Positions 17,293 to 26,123 of a stretch of 64,000 nucleotides of DNA are shown one piece after another (position 1 is the stretch's first letter; every line of letters starts with the position of its first letter). A program made the translations under genes and the position numbers. The notes beneath the pieces are model-generated. The model did not search any database, was not told where the DNA came from, and saw only the letters and a program-made list of their open reading frames with translations. This stretch comes from Shewanella canadensis. GTDB taxonomy: Bacteria; Pseudomonadota; Gammaproteobacteria; Enterobacterales; Shewanellaceae. Location of the stretch: NCBI RefSeq assembly GCF_003966225.1, contig NZ_RXNU01000013.1, forward strand, positions 62,001-126,000, in the 5' to 3' direction.

Positions 17293-17745
17293 CTAGCTAT
17301 CGAATTTAATCTTGTTAAGAATGTAGCGTGTATCGTAAACCCGTGACGTTTTTTCTGTTTTCTCGGTTAATCCGGTGACTTCGACGATGACAGAGGTTTC
17401 ATTTTCGATATTCCCTAAACTATATAACCAGTCATCGCCCTTAAAGCCGACACCACCACTGGCTACCGTGTCTTTGTTGTTTTGCTCACTGCTGAGAACA
17501 AAGTAAGGATAGTTGGCGCCATCGGCTAACTCGGCGGCTTTTCGCAGCATATATTTTCTGGCAAGTGCACGATCGGTATGAGTGTTTCCGACAAAGCCGA
17601 TTTGCCAGCTATCTTCGGCGATCTGGGTGATATCGAAGCCCTTGCCGAAACTCCAAAACGATTTTTGGGTATCGTAGGAGGTGGCGCAGCCAGAAACGGA
17701 TAAAATAACAAATGTGCAGATCGCAATGCGGCGAATAAAGTTCAT
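17293..17745 (-). CDS. Lipoprotein of the CC0125/CC1285 type
   Basis: A 150-residue protein with a lipobox signal (ILSVSGC, lipidated Cys20), so membrane-anchored. The mature part has the pattern typical of the CC0125/CC1285 family of small lipoproteins: YRVSFVGN-like segment (here WQIGFVGNTHTDRA), then a helix with LRKAAELADGANYPYFVL. The function of the family is unknown. It lies 105 bases ahead of the RstA-like regulator on the same strand and may be an accessory or target of that system. Confidence 0.75.
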   Translation of the reverse strand: MNFIRRIAICTFVILSVSGCATSYDTQKSFWSFGKGFDITQIAEDSWQIGFVGNTHTDRALARKYMLRKAAELADGANYPYFVLSSEQNNKDTVASGGVGFKGDDWLYSLGNIENETSVIVEVTGLTEKTEKTSRVYDTRYILNKIKFDS

Positions 17746-17863
17746 AATCTAGCCTTAAGTAAGCTGGTCGTTTAATATTGGTACCATTATCTTTGTTGGT
17801 TCAGTTGAGAAACAGACTCACTTTGTATGGATATGTCGGCTTTGTGTTTGAGTGTGCAGAGTC

Positions 17864-18177
17864 ATACCAATCGGTATAAAGGTGTGGTCACTCAGCGAGA
17901 ATTTAGCGCTTGTGAGGCAAGGTCATTAATTGCTCCTGCATAAATGACATTTGCAACATCCATGTTGCTCGCAGCGAGTGAGGAACATAGTTATTCTACG
18001 TTTAAGCTCGTTAACGCCGTATCACAAGTGCAAAAACTCGCCTTTCAGGAGTGTTTTTGGCAGCCTACTTCCGTGTTGAATGAGTTCAAAAGGGATCACC
18101 ATTCCCTCACTCTTTCGCCTTGAATTATGCAGCCAAAAATAACTCTGAGTTGACCACTTTCTTATTCCGATTGGTAT
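17864..18177. mobile_element. MITE-like 314-bp repeat, copy A
   Basis: A 314-base element bounded by the inverted ends ATACCAATCGGTAT and ATTCCGATTGGTAT. A second copy of the same length lies at 56708-57021 in the opposite orientation, with most of the interior matching (for example TGCTCCTGCATAAATGACAT and CTCGCCTTTCAGGAGTGTTT). It has no transposase frame. It fills the space between the lipoprotein gene and the MOSC gene. It looks like a non-autonomous transposable repeat. Confidence 0.85.
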
Positions 18178-18229
18178 CATAGGTCGAATTTTTGTTTATT
18201 TTTGTTTAATAATAATGGAGAAGAATTAG

Positions 18230-18928
18230 ATGTCGAAAGGTGTACTCGTCAATCGGCTGTCTGGACTGTATCTGGGCAGTGAGACCCGTCTTGAGTCTGG
18301 AATTCCCAGCGGCATAGATCAAAAAATTGCTGCTACCGAGTTGGATGTCAGGATTGAGACGGTATTAGGGGATGCACAGGCCGATCCTCGTCACCACGGC
18401 GGGCCGGATCGTGTGTTACATCATTTTCCCCGTGAGCATTACGGGCAATATCGTCGCTGGGATATGATGGCTCAGTTTAAGGATGCCCCTGCGATGGGGG
18501 AGAACATCAGCACTGTTGGTTTGGATGAGAGCCAGGTCTATATCGGTGATATTATCGCTATTGGAGATGTTGAGCTGCAGGTGACTCAACCCAGATCGCC
18601 ATGTTTCAAGTTAAATAAACAGTTTGGTCATAAAGAGTTTGCTTATGCTATGCAGACCAGTGGTCTATGTGGCTGGTTCTATCGTGTGCTTAAGCCCGGT
18701 CAAATATTTCATGATAATGGCGTCTCATTGATCGAGCGTCGCAGTGACATCAGCGTTCGGGAAGCGATGACTCTCTATTTTGCACCTGAGTTTGATGCTC
18801 GCGCCTATGACAGGCTGGCTTCCTGTGAAGGCCTTGCTGCCTCTTGGGTAAATAGCTTACAAAGAAGATTAGACACTCAAAAAATTGAGGACTGGCAGAT
18901 GCGTCTGTTTGGTCCGCAATCAGGTTAA
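18230..18928 (+). CDS. MOSC-domain protein, YiiM-like
   Basis: A 232-residue protein of the MOSC (molybdenum cofactor sulfurase C-terminal) fold, closest in layout to YiiM: the MOSC domain with HHGGPDRVLHHFPREHY near residues 55-71, the conserved cysteine in PRSPCFKLN near 123 that would bind a molybdenum-type cofactor, and a C-terminal helical 3-alpha domain. YiiM proteins reduce N-hydroxylated bases such as 6-hydroxylaminopurine and so protect against mutagens. It needs the Moco made by the moa/moe genes nearby. A GGAGAAGAATT site precedes the ATG. Confidence 0.88.
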   Translation: MSKGVLVNRLSGLYLGSETRLESGIPSGIDQKIAATELDVRIETVLGDAQADPRHHGGPDRVLHHFPREHYGQYRRWDMMAQFKDAPAMGENISTVGLDESQVYIGDIIAIGDVELQVTQPRSPCFKLNKQFGHKEFAYAMQTSGLCGWFYRVLKPGQIFHDNGVSLIERRSDISVREAMTLYFAPEFDARAYDRLASCEGLAASWVNSLQRRLDTQKIEDWQMRLFGPQSG

Positions 18929-18953
18929 ATCATTTATTCAGGGAGAGGAAAAG

Positions 18954-19319
18954 GTGACAGATCAAACGCAAGCGTTGACGCAAGATGAGAAAAACATGGG
19001 GATCGTGGTACATGTCGCCAGTTTTGCCGGTTACATCATACCGTTTGGAAGCGTACTCGGACCCTTGATCGTTTGGCTGATGCAGCGGGAGATCCCGTTT
19101 GTCGATGAGTGTGGGCGTAATTGCCTAAACTATAAGATCAGCATGATGATCTATGTGATGATTAGTGTTGTACTGATGTTTGTGGGTATAGGCTTTATTC
19201 TGGTTGGATTTTTGGCGGTACTCGATATCGTGCTGACGATTATTGCAGCTATGAAGGCCAGTGAGGGAATATGTTACAAGTACCCCTTGTCGATAAAATT
19301 CTTAAAAACCAGCCATTAA
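18954..19319 (+). CDS. DUF4870 small membrane protein
   Basis: A 121-residue protein with an acidic N-terminus, then about three membrane helices (AGYIIPFGSVLGPLIVWL, ISMMIYVMISVVLMFV and the next hydrophobic block). The motif VDECGRNCLNYKIS is typical of DUF4870 (Tic20-like) proteins, whose function is unknown. I chose GTG at 18954, which follows GGGAGAGGAAAAG; a longer frame back to 18885 overlaps the end of the MOSC gene. It is probably co-transcribed with that gene. Confidence 0.85.
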   Translation: MTDQTQALTQDEKNMGIVVHVASFAGYIIPFGSVLGPLIVWLMQREIPFVDECGRNCLNYKISMMIYVMISVVLMFVGIGFILVGFLAVLDIVLTIIAAMKASEGICYKYPLSIKFLKTSH

Positions 19320-19352
19320 GATTCTATCATTTAAGTGTACAGAATTTTCTTA

Positions 19353-19380
19353 AGTCCCTAGGTTCTAGAACCTAGGAACT
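19353..19380. repeat. CTAG-rich palindrome (dispersed family, copy 3)
   Basis: Nearly perfect 28-base palindrome centred on TTCTAGAA with CCTAGG arms, between the converging DUF4870 and chemoreceptor genes. As RNA from either strand it would form a strong hairpin, although no T run follows. Same family as 1971-1998. Confidence 0.85.
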
Positions 19381-19403
19381 TAAGTTCATGAACTCAAACT
19401 GTT

Positions 19404-21320
19404 TTATACCTTAAAGCCCGCCACCAAAGTGTCCAAACGATGAGCTAGTTGGTTGAGTGATTGGCTCGCTTGAGCAACAGCTTCAGACGTGTCAGCAGTT
19501 CTTTGTGTAATGTCACTGATCTCGGTGACATTACGGTTGATATCTTCAACCACGGTTGACTGTTCTTCAGTCGCTGCAGCCACCTGAATGTTCATGTCTG
19601 TAATTTGACCAATTTGCTCACTGATCCCCGATAGCGACTGACTCGCCTCATCGACGGCTGTTACACCTTCAATCGAGCGAGAACGACTCTGCGTCATGGC
19701 GTCGACCGCTCTGCTGGCCTCAGACTGCAACTTATCGATCATGATCTGTACTTCGTTGGTCGACTCTGCCGTGCGTGAGGCAAGGTTACGAACTTCATCG
19801 GCAACGACTGCAAATCCACGGCCCGCTTCACCTGCTCGTGCCGCTTCGATTGCGGCGTTAAGCGCGAGTAAGTTGGTCTGCTCAGATACGGCGCGGATTA
19901 CATCTAAAATACCGCCAATCGACTTAGTATGAGTCGCTAAAGATTCAATGACCTCTCCGACTTGTTCTACATCATTCGACAGTTGGTTGATTGTATCGCG
20001 AGCACGTGTGACGACAACCTGACCTGTATTGGATTCTGTATCGGCATTTTTTGCGGTATCGGCGGCCTGAGCGGCATTACCGGCGATTTCGTTAACCGTT
20101 GCTCCCATCTCATTGATGGCGGTAACGACCATCATGGTCTGATCTTTCTGTAATTGACTATCGGATAGGGTTTGCTGTGCCTGATTGGCGACATCTTTAG
20201 CCGATAGGCTTAATTGCTCACTGGTTTCGGTTACTTCAATAATAGAGGCTTGGATTTTACTGATGAAGCTGTTAAACCCTTTTGCGAGCTGAGTGAGTTC
20301 ATCATTCCCTTCGACGGGGAGGCGTTGACGCAAGTCACCTTCACCTTCACCAATATCTTGCAACATAGAGGCGACGACTGAGATGGGGCGACTGACTGAG
20401 CCGGCAACAAAAGTGGCCAATACGATAAAGCCTGCGGCAATCAGCAGTGTCCAGATTAAGATCTTGTAGGCCGATTCTTCAAGCAGGGCAAAAACTTCAC
20501 CTTCCGGTACCTGTGCAACCAAATACCAATCCATCGATGGGATATAACTACTGGCGACAAGCATAGTCTCACCATCGACTTCGGTTTTTAATAAACTAAA
20601 GTCGCTGCGATTAAGCAGGCTATTGGTGTTGCTGTCTTGATAGAAGCTATTGAGATCGGCACTGCCGATTTTAGACGTATCTTGGTGTAATTTTACCTGG
20701 CCTTTAGCGTCGACAAGGTAGACAAAGCCCGTCTTTTCAATTTTAAAGGAGGCGAGTAACCTGACCATATCATCGAGTGACTTCGCCAGACCGACTAAGC
20801 CACGGCCATTAGGTTGTTGATAGTTGATGAACAGCTTCACATCGCCATTAGCTTCGGTAAAGACATTGAGCATGCGCTCTGTGCCACTGTTTTTATAATC
20901 GAAGAACCAGCCATCTTGAGAGGGAGTGAGCTCACGCAAGAAACCGTCCTGAGTATAATAGGCGGCAGTTTCGCGATCTGCGAATGATGCTTGTGCCAAA
21001 CCATACTGCTGGCTGATATCTTTAAGCTGGTTAGTGACTAAGCTTTCACTTTCTGCAGGTCGTCCATCTTCTAACCATTGGATTAACATGCGGCTATTTG
21101 CAAGTTGCTCGGCGGCATTCATTAAGGTTGAAATATCGAGTTCAACCTTGTTGCGGATCTGCTGTAGCATGTTTGGCATCTCAGAGCCTAGCATTCTCTG
21201 CTCTACAATGTCCTTCGCACTGCGCTGACTGAGCACCCCGACCAGAATAGTGGATAACAACACGGCGAGCGTCACCGTAAGCAATATCTTTTGTTTAATT
21301 GTGAGCATATTAAATTTCAT
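19404..21320 (-). CDS. Methyl-accepting chemotaxis protein with Cache sensor
   Basis: A 638-residue chemoreceptor: N-terminal membrane helix at about 10-28, periplasmic dCache ligand domain at about 35-275, second membrane helix near 280-305, HAMP, and a signalling domain with the hairpin tip AVSEQTNLLALNAAIEAARAGEAGRGFAVVADEVR (given as a position guide, about residues 485-520). The Cache pocket region has YYTQDG ... DGWFF, like the diguanylate cyclase at 12943. The first in-frame TTG at 21329 is less likely than ATG 21320. It is monocistronic. Confidence 0.93.
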   Translation of the reverse strand: MKFNMLTIKQKILLTVTLAVLLSTILVGVLSQRSAKDIVEQRMLGSEMPNMLQQIRNKVELDISTLMNAAEQLANSRMLIQWLEDGRPAESESLVTNQLKDISQQYGLAQASFADRETAAYYTQDGFLRELTPSQDGWFFDYKNSGTERMLNVFTEANGDVKLFINYQQPNGRGLVGLAKSLDDMVRLLASFKIEKTGFVYLVDAKGQVKLHQDTSKIGSADLNSFYQDSNTNSLLNRSDFSLLKTEVDGETMLVASSYIPSMDWYLVAQVPEGEVFALLEESAYKILIWTLLIAAGFIVLATFVAGSVSRPISVVASMLQDIGEGEGDLRQRLPVEGNDELTQLAKGFNSFISKIQASIIEVTETSEQLSLSAKDVANQAQQTLSDSQLQKDQTMMVVTAINEMGATVNEIAGNAAQAADTAKNADTESNTGQVVVTRARDTINQLSNDVEQVGEVIESLATHTKSIGGILDVIRAVSEQTNLLALNAAIEAARAGEAGRGFAVVADEVRNLASRTAESTNEVQIMIDKLQSEASRAVDAMTQSRSRSIEGVTAVDEASQSLSGISEQIGQITDMNIQVAAATEEQSTVVEDINRNVTEISDITQRTADTSEAVAQASQSLNQLAHRLDTLVAGFKV

Positions 21321-21573
21321 AGTTAGCAACCTGCTTATTTCTGAACCGATTGGAATTCGGTTACCAAAGTCATGGAGCCTGTGATCTGGTAATAAAAAAT
21401 AGGTAATCCTAAACAGTATTATCGAGCCGTTTAGATATTAGTTTAGTAGGATTTTGGATTTTTTTTCTGAAAGAAAAATTAGCGTTTGCTTGTTTTGTAA
21501 CGCTTTTATTAGAGAAGAGAAGTATGGTTATTTTTTGACTTGATTGCAACGCTTTATTTGGGGTCTTCGTTGA

Positions 21574-21599
21574 AAAGCGCGCACATGTGTGCGCGCTTT
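21574..21599 (-). terminator. Terminator of the ETF-QO gene
   Basis: Perfect stem AAGCGCGCACA / TGTGCGCGCTT, 19 bases downstream of the ETF-QO stop codon, with TTTT on the minus strand. Confidence 0.75.
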
Positions 21600-21617
21600 G
21601 ATTTGTAATTTATTGAA

Positions 21618-23267
21618 CTACATATTGGGGTAGTTTGGTCCACCGCCACCTTCAGGGGTGACCCAGATGATATTCTGGCTGGGGTCTTTGATATCGCAGG
21701 TTTTACAGTGAATGCAGTTTTGAGCATTGATCAGAAACTTGCTTTCACCTTCCTCTTCGATAACTTCGTAAACCCCTGCAGGACAATAGCGCTGAGCGGG
21801 TTCATCAAACTTAACTAAGTTTACGTCGATAGGAATGCGTGCATCTTTCAGTCGAAGGTGACATGGCTGATCTTCTTCGTGAAAGGTATTTGACAGGTAA
21901 ACTGAAGAGAGTTTATCGAAACTCAGCTTTCCGTCAGGTTTGGGGTAATCGATCTTACTATAGCTGTTTACGTCTGCCATTTGAGTATGATCGGGTTTCT
22001 CATCCCTTAAGGTGATAGGAAATTTACCATCGAACCAATTTTGGTCAATATAGTTGAAGGCGCCACCGAGGTAGGTACCAAATTTATGCATTGCCGGGCC
22101 GAAGTTACGTGATTTATATAACTCATCCTGTAACCAGCTCTCTGTGAACCTGTCATTGAAGCAGTCGAGATCTTTACCCCCCTCAACCCCAGCCAGAAGC
22201 GCCTGTGCGATTGTTTCTGCCGCCAACATGCCGCTCTTCATTGCGGTGTGAGTACCTTTGACCTTAGCAAAGTTCAAGGTACCGGCATTACAACCAATAA
22301 TAAGCCCCCCGGGGAAGCTCATCTTAGGCAGAGAATTTAAGCCACCCTTAGTGATAGCGCGTGCGCCATAACTTAAGCGTTCACCCCCGGCTAAGAATTT
22401 TGAGATGACCGGGTGAGTCTTATAACGCTGGAACTCATCGAATGGGCTCAGGTGTGGATTTTGGTAATTCAGATCGACAATAAGGCCCACTGCGATTTGA
22501 TTATCTTCAAGATGATAGAGGTAACCACCACCCGATGCGCCTTCTGTTAACGGCCAGCCGCCAGTATGAACTACCTTACCTTGTTCATGCTGTTCGCTTG
22601 GGACTTTCCAGATCTCTTTAAAGCCTAAGCCGTAGTGTTGTGGCGTCTTGCCATTATCTAAGTGGTATTTCTCGATGAGTTGCTTGCCTAAATGGCCCCG
22701 GCAACCTTCACCGAAGACAGTGTATTTTGCGTGAAGCTCCATGCCTGGCTCAAAGCTGTCTTTAGGCTCTCCATCGGCACCAATACCCATGTCACCTATT
22801 AAGATACCCTTTACACTGCCATCTTCATTAAAAAGCAGTTCACTTGCCGGAAAGCCCGGAAATATTTCGACGCCAAGCTCTTCGGCGCGTTCGGCGAGCC
22901 AGCGAGCCAGGTTGCCTACGCTGATAAGGTAGTTACCTTCATTATGCATAGTTTTGGGCAGAAGAGAGTGAGGCATGGCGCGTGAATCTGTCGCCGAACT
23001 CAACATATGGATTTCATCAGATTTGACGGCTGTGTGAAGTGGTGCGCCATTTTTATGCCAGTCGGGGAATAGCTCACCCAACACTTTAGGCTCAAATACC
23101 GCGCCTGAAAGAATATGAGCTCCAACCTCCGAGCCTTTTTCTACAACACAGACAGTAATTTCCTGACCACTGTCTTTCGATACCTGCATTAGTCGACACG
23201 CTGTAGCCAGTCCCGCGGGGCCGGCTCCAACGATGACGACATCAAACTCCATCGATTCGCGTTCCAT
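21618..23267 (-). CDS. etfQO: Electron transfer flavoprotein-ubiquinone oxidoreductase
   Basis: A 549-residue inner-membrane-associated flavoprotein that takes electrons from reduced ETF (fatty-acid and amino-acid dehydrogenases) and reduces ubiquinone. The N-terminal FAD-binding motif VVIVGAGPAGLA is at about 10-21. The C-terminal [4Fe-4S] cluster is shown by CPAGVYEV ... CIHCKTCDIKDP, which is diagnostic of the family. Length is typical. I place the start at ATG 23267 behind GAGGTGAAG; a GTG at 23270 is also in frame. It is divergent from the moa operon. Confidence 0.95.
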   Translation of the reverse strand: MERESMEFDVVIVGAGPAGLATACRLMQVSKDSGQEITVCVVEKGSEVGAHILSGAVFEPKVLGELFPDWHKNGAPLHTAVKSDEIHMLSSATDSRAMPHSLLPKTMHNEGNYLISVGNLARWLAERAEELGVEIFPGFPASELLFNEDGSVKGILIGDMGIGADGEPKDSFEPGMELHAKYTVFGEGCRGHLGKQLIEKYHLDNGKTPQHYGLGFKEIWKVPSEQHEQGKVVHTGGWPLTEGASGGGYLYHLEDNQIAVGLIVDLNYQNPHLSPFDEFQRYKTHPVISKFLAGGERLSYGARAITKGGLNSLPKMSFPGGLIIGCNAGTLNFAKVKGTHTAMKSGMLAAETIAQALLAGVEGGKDLDCFNDRFTESWLQDELYKSRNFGPAMHKFGTYLGGAFNYIDQNWFDGKFPITLRDEKPDHTQMADVNSYSKIDYPKPDGKLSFDKLSSVYLSNTFHEEDQPCHLRLKDARIPIDVNLVKFDEPAQRYCPAGVYEVIEEEGESKFLINAQNCIHCKTCDIKDPSQNIIWVTPEGGGGPNYPNM

Positions 23268-23486
23268 CACTTCACCTCTAGTCTGTCACTTCTCCCCGTT
23301 AAACGGGTGTTTTAATCAGTCCTTCCACCATACCGCAAAAATGAGCAATGGCACAGAGTTTAAACAGTGATTGCCGTCGGTCTGATACTAATTATGTATG
23401 TGAAGGGTGTCACAAAATGTTAACGCCTGATTGATCTTAAGCAAGGAATACAGCATTTCCGCTATGGATTGAATTTGAAATAGGTC

Positions 23487-23492
23487 TATAAT
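23487..23492 (+). promoter_or_regulatory. Probable -10 box of the moa operon
   Basis: A perfect TATAAT hexamer lies about 15 bases ahead of the conserved Moco RNA and 124 bases before the moaA start. The matching -35 region is weak (ATGGAT at 17-base spacing), which would fit an activator-dependent promoter. Confidence 0.5.
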
Positions 23493-23506
23493 CAGCCCTG
23501 ACGGTT

Positions 23507-23616
23507 CTCCGAGCTTTTTGTCCTACGTCAACAGATACGGACGCTAAGCCGTGGCAATAACGCCACCGGGGTGTGAACAGAAATGCTCTCACCTCCCCTT
23601 ACTTGGAAAGGTGATC
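23507..23616 (+). ncRNA. Molybdenum cofactor (Moco) riboswitch
   Basis: The leader of moaA closely follows the Moco RNA motif known from E. coli moaA: GTCAACAGATACGG, the GCCGTGGCAATAACGCCACC segment, a hairpin GGTGTGA ... TCTCACC with the AGAAATG-type loop, and TTGGAAAGGTG just before the start codon. It senses the molybdenum cofactor and represses translation or transcription of the synthesis operon. The ribosome site (GGAAAGG) is built into the last helix, which suggests translational control. A longer reading frame that starts inside this RNA at 23551 is therefore not the real moaA start. Confidence 0.9.
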
Positions 23617-24597
23617 ATGTCCCAACTACAAGACAAATTTGGTCGAAGATTTCACTATTTGCGTATGTCTGTTACCGACGTTTGCAATTTCAAATGCACT
23701 TATTGCCTCCCTGACGGTTATCGCCCAGATGGACGATCTAAATTTCTCGCGTTAAGCGAAATAGAAAATCTGATCGCCGCTTTTTCAGAGGTCGGTACTC
23801 AGAAGATCCGTATCACAGGTGGCGAGCCCACTCTGCGTAAAGACTTTACCGATATCATTCGAGCGGTTGCCGACAACGATAAGATTAAGACCATTGCGAC
23901 GACAACCAATGGCTATCGTTTAGAAAAACATGCTAAAGAGTGGTATGACGCCGGGTTGAGACGGATTAACGTCTCGGTCGACAGTTTAGACCCTAAGATG
24001 TTCTATCAGATCACCGGCGAAAATAAGTTCGATGAAGTGATGCGCGGGATTGATGCCGCACTCGAAGCCGGTTTCGAGCGGGTGAAAATTAATGCCGTAC
24101 TGCTCAAAGGGCTGAACGATAAAGATCTGCCACGTTTTCTGCACTGGATTAAACATACCCCGATAGACTTGCGTTTTATCGAGTTGATGGAAACGGGTCT
24201 CGGGCACGATTACTTTCAAGCACACCACTTGGCTGGAGCCGATATAAAGTCGCAGCTCGTCGAACAGGGCTGGACCTATGATCAGCCTGCAGCCGATGAT
24301 GGTCCCGCTCAGAATTTTAGTCATGAGGATCACAAAGGCCGCATCGGCTTGATCATGCCTTATGAGAAAAACTTCTGTGCAAGTTGTAACCGTTTACGGG
24401 TCTCTGCAAACGGCAAACTCCACTTATGTCTGTTTACCGAAAATGGCGTCGATCTCCGAGACCTGCTTCAACATGAGAGTCAAAGGGCTGAGCTTGTTGA
24501 GCGTCTTCATGGACAACTCGCACAGAAAAAAGAGACTCATTTCCTCCACGATGGCATCACAGGTGTGACTCAGCATTTAGCTTCCATCGGCGGCTAA
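23617..24597 (+). CDS. moaA: GTP 3',8-cyclase MoaA
   Basis: A 326-residue radical SAM enzyme, first step of molybdenum cofactor synthesis: it rearranges GTP to (8S)-3',8-cyclo-7,8-dihydroguanosine triphosphate. The N-terminal cluster motif is CNFKCTYC (CxxxCxxC) near residue 25, and the C-terminal second cluster uses FCASCNRLR ... LHLCL. The protein ends in the required Gly-Gly (SIGG). The start at ATG 23617 (MSQLQDKFGRRF) matches the family and sits directly behind the riboswitch. First gene of moaA-moaB-moaC-moaD-moaE-modABC. Confidence 0.96.
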   Translation: MSQLQDKFGRRFHYLRMSVTDVCNFKCTYCLPDGYRPDGRSKFLALSEIENLIAAFSEVGTQKIRITGGEPTLRKDFTDIIRAVADNDKIKTIATTTNGYRLEKHAKEWYDAGLRRINVSVDSLDPKMFYQITGENKFDEVMRGIDAALEAGFERVKINAVLLKGLNDKDLPRFLHWIKHTPIDLRFIELMETGLGHDYFQAHHLAGADIKSQLVEQGWTYDQPAADDGPAQNFSHEDHKGRIGLIMPYEKNFCASCNRLRVSANGKLHLCLFTENGVDLRDLLQHESQRAELVERLHGQLAQKKETHFLHDGITGVTQHLASIGG

Positions 24598-24778
24598 TCG
24601 ATGAAAGGGGGGCAAACTTATACTTTTTATAAGTGCCGCCCCAAAATGACTCTGTGTTTCACATCTATCGGTAGTTAATCATTTCATGAGCTGCTTCAAG
24701 TACTTGATGCAGGGTGATGAGTATAATTTCGTCGTTAAACATAGAGTTACTATCAACTACAGTTTAAGAGATTAATTT
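24598..24778. other. moaA-moaB intergenic gap
   Basis: About 180 bases, unusually long for this operon. It holds a weak hairpin (CTTATACTTTTTATAAG near 24615) and AT-rich sequence; a secondary promoter for moaB onward is possible but none is clear. Confidence 0.35.
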
Positions 24779-25303
24779 ATGGGACACTGCACTAATACCC
24801 AATTTGTACCATTAAACATCGCTGTGCTCACCTTGTCTGATTCCCGTGACTTTAGCCGGGATACCTCCGGACAATTTCTGGAAGATAATCTGCTCGAGGC
24901 CGGTCATACACTTGTCGACCGTAAGTTGATAAAAGATGATAAATACGAGATCCGCTCTGTATTGTCTCAATGGATAGCATCGGATGAGGTGCAGGTCATT
25001 ATCACTACCGGCGGAACCGGATTTACCGTGCGTGATAATACTCCTGAAGCGGTCAAACCCTTGTTCGATAGAGAAATTGAGGGCTTTGGAGAGCTGTTTC
25101 GTCATGTCACTTATACCGAATTAGGCACAGCGACGGTGCAGTCGAGAGCACTGGGTGGTTTTGCTAACCAGACCGCTATCTTTTGCCTGCCGGGTTCGAC
25201 CGGAGCTTGTCGTACCGGGTGGACCAAAATAATCAAAGAACAGTTAGATGCAACACATAGACCCTGTAATTTTGTGATGCATGTGAAAAAAATATCGGGT
25301 TAA
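24779..25303 (+). CDS. moaB: Molybdenum cofactor biosynthesis protein MoaB
   Basis: A 174-residue MoaB/MogA-type protein, which adenylylates molybdopterin ahead of metal insertion or acts as a structural homologue of MogA. The family motifs LTLSDSR (residues 18-24), TTGGTG near 80 and the LPGST segment near 140 are all present. Same direction as moaA and moaC; spacing 80 bases to moaC. Confidence 0.93.
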   Translation: MGHCTNTQFVPLNIAVLTLSDSRDFSRDTSGQFLEDNLLEAGHTLVDRKLIKDDKYEIRSVLSQWIASDEVQVIITTGGTGFTVRDNTPEAVKPLFDREIEGFGELFRHVTYTELGTATVQSRALGGFANQTAIFCLPGSTGACRTGWTKIIKEQLDATHRPCNFVMHVKKISG

Positions 25304-25383
25304 GTCGTAGTCTCGGTAATGCTAAGTAGCAATACCGAGTGAGTTTTCTATTTGAATTGCGTTAATGTAAAAGGTCAAAACTG

Positions 25384-25860
25384 ATGTCGAATGAATTTAC
25401 TCATATCAACGCCGATGGCAATGCTCATATGGTTGATGTGACCGAAAAAGCGGTAACTGAAAGAGAAGCCAGAGCGGAAGCCTATATCGAAATGGCAGCT
25501 GATACCCTGGAGATGATCATGAGCGGTAGCCATCACAAGGGTGATGTGTTTGCGACGGCTCGTATTGCAGGTATTCAGGCTGCAAAGAAGACCTCGGATC
25601 TTATTCCACTGTGTCATCCCTTGATGTTGACTAAGGTGGAGGTCGAACTTGAGGCTCAACCTGAATTTAACCGCGTGCGTATCACCAGCCTGTGTAAGCT
25701 TTCGGGTAAGACTGGTGTTGAGATGGAAGCATTAACGGCAGCATCTGTTGCGGCTTTGACCATCTATGACATGTGCAAAGCGGTTCAGAAAGATATGGTG
25801 ATCTCACAGACGCGTCTGTTAGAGAAGCGTGGCGGTAAGTCTGGTCATTTTAAGGTATAG
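25384..25860 (+). CDS. moaC: Cyclic pyranopterin monophosphate synthase MoaC
   Basis: A 158-residue enzyme that turns the MoaA product into cyclic pyranopterin monophosphate. It has the signatures MVDVTEKAVTEREA near residues 14-27, LIPLCHPL near 75-82 and GVEMEALTAASVAALTIYDMCK near 111-132 (quoted as position guides). Length and motifs are fully typical. moaD follows after nine bases. Confidence 0.96.
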   Translation: MSNEFTHINADGNAHMVDVTEKAVTEREARAEAYIEMAADTLEMIMSGSHHKGDVFATARIAGIQAAKKTSDLIPLCHPLMLTKVEVELEAQPEFNRVRITSLCKLSGKTGVEMEALTAASVAALTIYDMCKAVQKDMVISQTRLLEKRGGKSGHFKV

Positions 25861-25869
25861 AGATTAGTT

Positions 25870-26121
25870 ATGATAAACGTATTATTTTTTGCGCAGGTTA
25901 GAGAATTATTGGGCGAAAGTGGTCTTCAGGTCGAAGCGACCGATGAATTGAGCTCTGCAGAGACTCTGCGCGCAGCACTCGCTGCCAAAGATGAAAAATG
26001 GGGCCGAGTGTTAGCCTCCGATAAGTTGCTTGTTGCCGTAAACCAAACCATCAGTAGTTGGGACACGCCAGTGCAAGATGGCGATGAAGTTGCCTTTTTC
26101 CCGCCAGTTACCGGGGGCTGA
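25870..26121 (+). CDS. moaD: Molybdopterin synthase sulfur carrier MoaD
   Basis: An 83-residue ubiquitin-like protein that ends in the essential Gly-Gly (PPVTGG), whose last glycine is thiocarboxylated after activation by MoeB (41080) and donates sulfur to cyclic pyranopterin monophosphate. It forms the synthase with MoaE, whose gene begins two bases after the moaD stop codon. Confidence 0.95.
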   Translation: MINVLFFAQVRELLGESGLQVEATDELSSAETLRAALAAKDEKWGRVLASDKLLVAVNQTISSWDTPVQDGDEVAFFPPVTGG

Positions 26122-26123
26122 TC

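Noticed and set aside
23551..23616. A longer GTG-started moaA
   Set aside because: The extra codons lie inside the Moco riboswitch, and the ATG at 23617 begins the conserved MoaA sequence.
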